Source: SAR202-VII-2 sp965263165
GTDB lineage: Bacteria > Chloroflexota > Dehalococcoidia > Lucifugimonadales > SAR202-VII-2
DNA: 64,000 bases
Assembly (NCBI GenBank): GCA_965263165.1
Contig: OZ253584.1
Coordinates: forward strand, 1,860,001 to 1,924,000
Direction of reading: 5' to 3'
Below the pieces are notes generated by a model that saw nothing but the letters and a program-made list of their open reading frames with translations, ran no database searches and was not told where the DNA came from. A program made the translations under genes and the position numbers. Shown piece after piece: positions 61,654-64,000 of this stretch; position 1 is the stretch's first letter; every line of letters begins with the position of its first letter.

Positions 61654-62433
61654 CTACGGGATCGGGCCGACGGGCTTTTTCCCTACGACGATCATCCGGC
61701 GGGTGTCCACTGCGTAAGGCTCGCCGGAGAAGCCGCCGTAGGCCCTTTTGAACGTCAGGCCTGCCCGCTGGAGCATGGCGATGACCTCGGTGAGCGTGTA
61801 TACCCGGACGTGATGCCCTTCCATCTCCCTGCGCGCGCCGTTGGGCAGGATGACAGTGAAGGTTACGTGGTTCCGGCCTGCGACGAGGTCCAGCTCTCGG
61901 TGCTCCAGATAGATGGCGCCGTCGCTGGCGCGGCGCCATTCATTCTGGACGTAGTTGGAGACCACCCACTCCCGGTTGATGAGGTCTAGGAGGAAGCGTC
62001 CGCCCGGCTTCAGCGCCCTGGCGATCTGCTGTAAGACCCTGGCATCCTCCTCCTCCGACTCCAGGTAGCCGAAGGCCGTGAACATGTTAATAACGGCGTC
62101 GAAGGCCGCTTCGAAGGGGATTCGCCGCATGTCGCTGTGCACGGCGGTGAGGCTCACGCCCTCGTCCTGGGTGGCCCGGAGCGCTTGCTCTAGGTAGTCC
62201 TGGCTCAGGTCCTGAGCGGTCACGTCGAGGCCGCGTTTGGCCAGCAGAACGGCGTGCCGCCCCGGGCCGGAGCAGAGGTCCAGCACCCGGTCTCCGGGGC
62301 TGAGACCCAAAGCCTGCTCGACGAAGGCGGCCTCCTGTTGAGCCCGCTCGTCGGTGAGGAGGTGGCCGTAGGCGTCGAGGTAGTCGTCGCTGAAGAAGGA
62401 AACATACCAGGGGACGGGTTCTTGACTGGCCAT
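61654..62433 (-). CDS. Class I SAM-dependent methyltransferase
   Basis: A 259-residue Rossmann-fold methyltransferase. Motif I is VLDLCSGPGRHAVLLAKRG, the post-I acid is in DVTAQDLSQDYLEQA, motif II/IV is AAFDAVINMFTAFGYLESEEE, and RALKPGGRFLLDLINRE is motif III-like. Substrate unknown; the small-molecule (ubiE-like) group is most likely. The ATG at 62433 lacks a clear ribosome site. It is divergent from the SDR-queD-queC operon. Confidence 0.82.
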   Translation of the reverse strand: MASQEPVPWYVSFFSDDYLDAYGHLLTDERAQQEAAFVEQALGLSPGDRVLDLCSGPGRHAVLLAKRGLDVTAQDLSQDYLEQALRATQDEGVSLTAVHSDMRRIPFEAAFDAVINMFTAFGYLESEEEDARVLQQIARALKPGGRFLLDLINREWVVSNYVQNEWRRASDGAIYLEHRELDLVAGRNHVTFTVILPNGARREMEGHHVRVYTLTEVIAMLQRAGLTFKRAYGGFSGEPYAVDTRRMIVVGKKPVGPIP

Positions 62434-62578
62434 GGTTGATCCAAGACTACGGTGTTGCCGCCAGTGATGCTACACCACGCCGCCGGGCGCGGCCATTGCC
62501 TGCAGTGCCGCGTCGTTCGTTGGCGCGGGTCACTCGCCGAGCGGGCCCCGCGCTTGCGGAGAGGGGGTGGGCCGCGCG

Positions 62579-62587
62579 TGCTATAAT
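62579..62587 (+). promoter_or_regulatory. Extended -10 promoter of the SDR-queD-queC operon
   Basis: TGCTATAAT at 62579-62587 is a perfect extended -10 element 53 nt before the SDR start. No good -35 lies at 17 bp, as is common for extended -10 promoters. Confidence 0.6.
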
Positions 62588-62640
62588 TTGCCCGGCCATT
62601 CTCTGGATGGGCCAGCCATTCCCCGCGCCTGGACAGGACC

Positions 62641-63402
62641 ATGCTCTCACTTGCCGACAAAGGCGCCCTGCTCCTTGGAACGAGGCGAGTGGGGCAGCGC
62701 GTCGCTCACCGGCTGGCTCGGGAGGGCGTGAATCTGGCCATCGCCTACCGCTCTTCCAAGGCGGAGGCCGAAGAGCTCCAAGCGGCTCTTGGGACGGATG
62801 TCAACGTGTGCCTGGCGCAGGGCGACGTTGGTGTGGAAGAGGACGTGGCCTGCATGGTGGCGGCGGCAAAGGAGAGTCTGGGCGACCTGTCGTTTCTGGT
62901 CAATCTTGCCGCGGACTTTCCTCGCGCCCCCTTTTCCACACTGGACGGCAAGGCATGGGACGACGCCATGTCGTTTGCCAAGGGCAACTACCTGCTGGCA
63001 GTGAGCGTGGCGCGGGTGATGCAACAGAACGCGCCGCCAACCCGTGGGCACATCATCATGTTCAGCGACTGGGCGGCCCGGGATACGCCGTACAGGGACT
63101 ACACGCCCTACCTGACGGCCAAGGCCTCGGTTGACTTCATGACCCGCGCCTTTGCCGCCGAGCTTGCTCCTCACGGAATCCTGGTCAACGCGATAGCTCC
63201 CGGCCCCACGATGCGCCCCCCGCACATCAGCGAGGAACTGTGGCGGCGCGGGGTCGTTGAACAGGCGCCCCTGGGCCGGGAGTCGTCAGCGGATGAGATG
63301 GCGGAGATCATCGCCGCGCTGCTCAAGTGCGAGACCATCACGGGCGAGACGATCCGCGTGGACTCGGGCCGCCACTTGGCCGGCCCGGGAGTGGAGGGGT
63401 AG
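62641..63402 (+). CDS. Pteridine-reductase-like short-chain dehydrogenase
   Basis: SDR of 253 residues. The cofactor motif reads LLGTRRVGQRVAHRLAREG. The TGxxxRxG form with Arg is typical of pteridine reductase/FolM-type SDRs rather than TGxxxGIG of classical members. NLAADF replaces NNAG, and the active site is seen as FSDWAARD and YLTAKASVDF. It directly precedes queD with a 3-nt gap, so a role in pterin or deazapurine metabolism is plausible (inference). The TACRx substrate is not defined. Confidence 0.78.
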   Translation: MLSLADKGALLLGTRRVGQRVAHRLAREGVNLAIAYRSSKAEAEELQAALGTDVNVCLAQGDVGVEEDVACMVAAAKESLGDLSFLVNLAADFPRAPFSTLDGKAWDDAMSFAKGNYLLAVSVARVMQQNAPPTRGHIIMFSDWAARDTPYRDYTPYLTAKASVDFMTRAFAAELAPHGILVNAIAPGPTMRPPHISEELWRRGVVEQAPLGRESSADEMAEIIAALLKCETITGETIRVDSGRHLAGPGVEG

Positions 63403-63405
63403 GTC

Positions 63406-63813
63406 TTGCCACACAGGGTCACGAGGTCGATCGACTTCTGTTATGGCCATCGTCTGCTGAATCACGACGGCCAGTGCCGCTACCTTCACGGGCACAACGG
63501 ACGGTTGGAGGTTGACGTGGAGGCCAGCGTCCTTGACGAGATGGGCATGGTGGTGGACTTCGGAAGGGTCCGGGACATCGTCAAGGGTTGGATCGACGCC
63601 AACTTGGACCACAGGATGATCCTGTGCAGGCAAGACCCCGTCGTTCCCGCTCTCCAGGGCCTGGGGGAACCCCTGTTCCTCATTGATGAGAACCCGACGG
63701 CGGAGAACCTCGCCCGGCTGATCTTTGAGCAGGTCCGGCGCCTGGGCTTGGGGGTGGCGGAGGTCCGCTTGTGGGAGACCCCGTCGAGCTATGCCACCTA
63801 CCGGGAGGCGTGA
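63406..63813 (+). CDS. queD: 6-carboxy-5,6,7,8-tetrahydropterin synthase
   Basis: QueD of 135 residues, second step of the queuosine/7-deazapurine pathway, making carboxytetrahydropterin from dihydroneopterin triphosphate. Zinc ligands are H15 (CYGHRL), H28 and H30 (YLHGHNG), the catalytic Cys is C24 (DGQCRY), and DHRMIL and NPTAENLA are conserved. TTG start after GGAGGGG. Its TGA overlaps the ATG of queC. Confidence 0.93.
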   Translation: MPHRVTRSIDFCYGHRLLNHDGQCRYLHGHNGRLEVDVEASVLDEMGMVVDFGRVRDIVKGWIDANLDHRMILCRQDPVVPALQGLGEPLFLIDENPTAENLARLIFEQVRRLGLGVAEVRLWETPSSYATYREA

Positions 63814-64000
63814 TGGACAGGGTGGCGGTGCTTGCCAGCGGAGGGCTGGACAGCGCTGTGCTGCTGGCCGACCTCGCCCGCAGCAATGAGGTCTATCCCA
63901 TCACCGTTCGGGTGGGGCTGGCCTGGGAAGAAGAGGAAGCCCAGGCGCTGGCCCGCTTCCTGCAGGCGCTGGGGGCCAAGACCATCAGGCCCGTGACAAC
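63813..64000 (+). CDS. queC: 7-cyano-7-deazaguanine synthase, partial at window end
   Basis: The first 62 codons are present. The PP-loop motif SGGLDS is at residues 9-14 (VAVLASGGLDSAVLLADLA), followed by AWEEEEAQALARFL. It converts carboxydeazaguanine to preQ0 with ATP and ammonia. Start ATG overlaps the queD stop (TGATG), so translation is coupled. The gene runs off the right edge of the window. Confidence 0.9.
   Translation, partial: MDRVAVLASGGLDSAVLLADLARSNEVYPITVRVGLAWEEEEAQALARFLQALGAKTIRPVT

Noticed and set aside
1..64000. tRNA-Sec or selA/selB/selD genes within the window
   Set aside because: None was found. The single tRNA has anticodon TCG, so Sec machinery would have to lie elsewhere.

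Overview
The window is a high-GC bacterial chromosome segment. The gene mix suggests a heterotrophic Chloroflexota bacterium of the SAR202/Dehalococcoidia type: several amidohydrolase_2 paralogs, DMT exporters, an F420-type LLM oxidoreductase, molybdenum hydroxylases, TRAP transport and many DinB/SDR genes. That placement is inference, since no rRNA or other phylogenetic marker was scored.

Layout. 1-10.7 kb: a TctB-like membrane protein, an NmrA-type SDR, a very large Lhr helicase, an OB-fold lipid-anchored or membrane-anchored protein, three DinB-fold genes with a duplicated remnant, a DUF6941 gene broken by an amber codon, and a GrdB/PrdB-like gene interrupted by an in-frame TGA that looks like selenocysteine. 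10.8-18.6 kb: an SDR, tRNA-Arg, an Asp/Glu racemase-fold gene, a three-subunit molybdenum hydroxylase (2Fe-2S, FAD, Mo) and an LLM oxidoreductase. 18.5-31.5 kb: an IS481 element, an MFS transporter, a TRAP/amidohydrolase operon, ChrA and two DMT exporters. 31.7-39.5 kb: two zinc alcohol dehydrogenase paralogs, an amidohydrolase, rlmB, a 1.1-kb composite repeat and a stand-alone molybdopterin subunit. 39.7-47.4 kb: a complete 2-oxoacid dehydrogenase operon (lpd, E1 alpha, E1 beta, E2) with lipA, an MFS gene and a DUF35 gene close by. 47.5-53.3 kb: an RlmD-Maf fusion, tatA, tatC, a second TGA-containing gene (ArsC/Spx fold, UGTC motif), a HAD hydrolase and mutL. 53.4-64 kb: an Asp-box protein, VOC, DMT, a second E1 alpha/beta pair, DUF427, an amidohydrolase, an RlmJ-like gene, a methyltransferase, and a pteridine-reductase-like SDR followed by queD and queC.

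Two themes stand out. First, two unrelated redox families each carry an in-frame UGA exactly where the family has its catalytic Cys (UxxC). Each UGA is followed within 30 nt by a perfect hairpin with a 5-nt loop of the form R-G-U-K-G, like a bacterial SECIS. This predicts that the organism decodes selenocysteine, although no sel gene lies in the window. Second, an IS481 element and two MITE-like families occupy NCTAGN sites, and several of those sites are the TAG stop codons of flanking genes. One MITE family carries a conserved sigma70-like promoter directly in front of an ATG.
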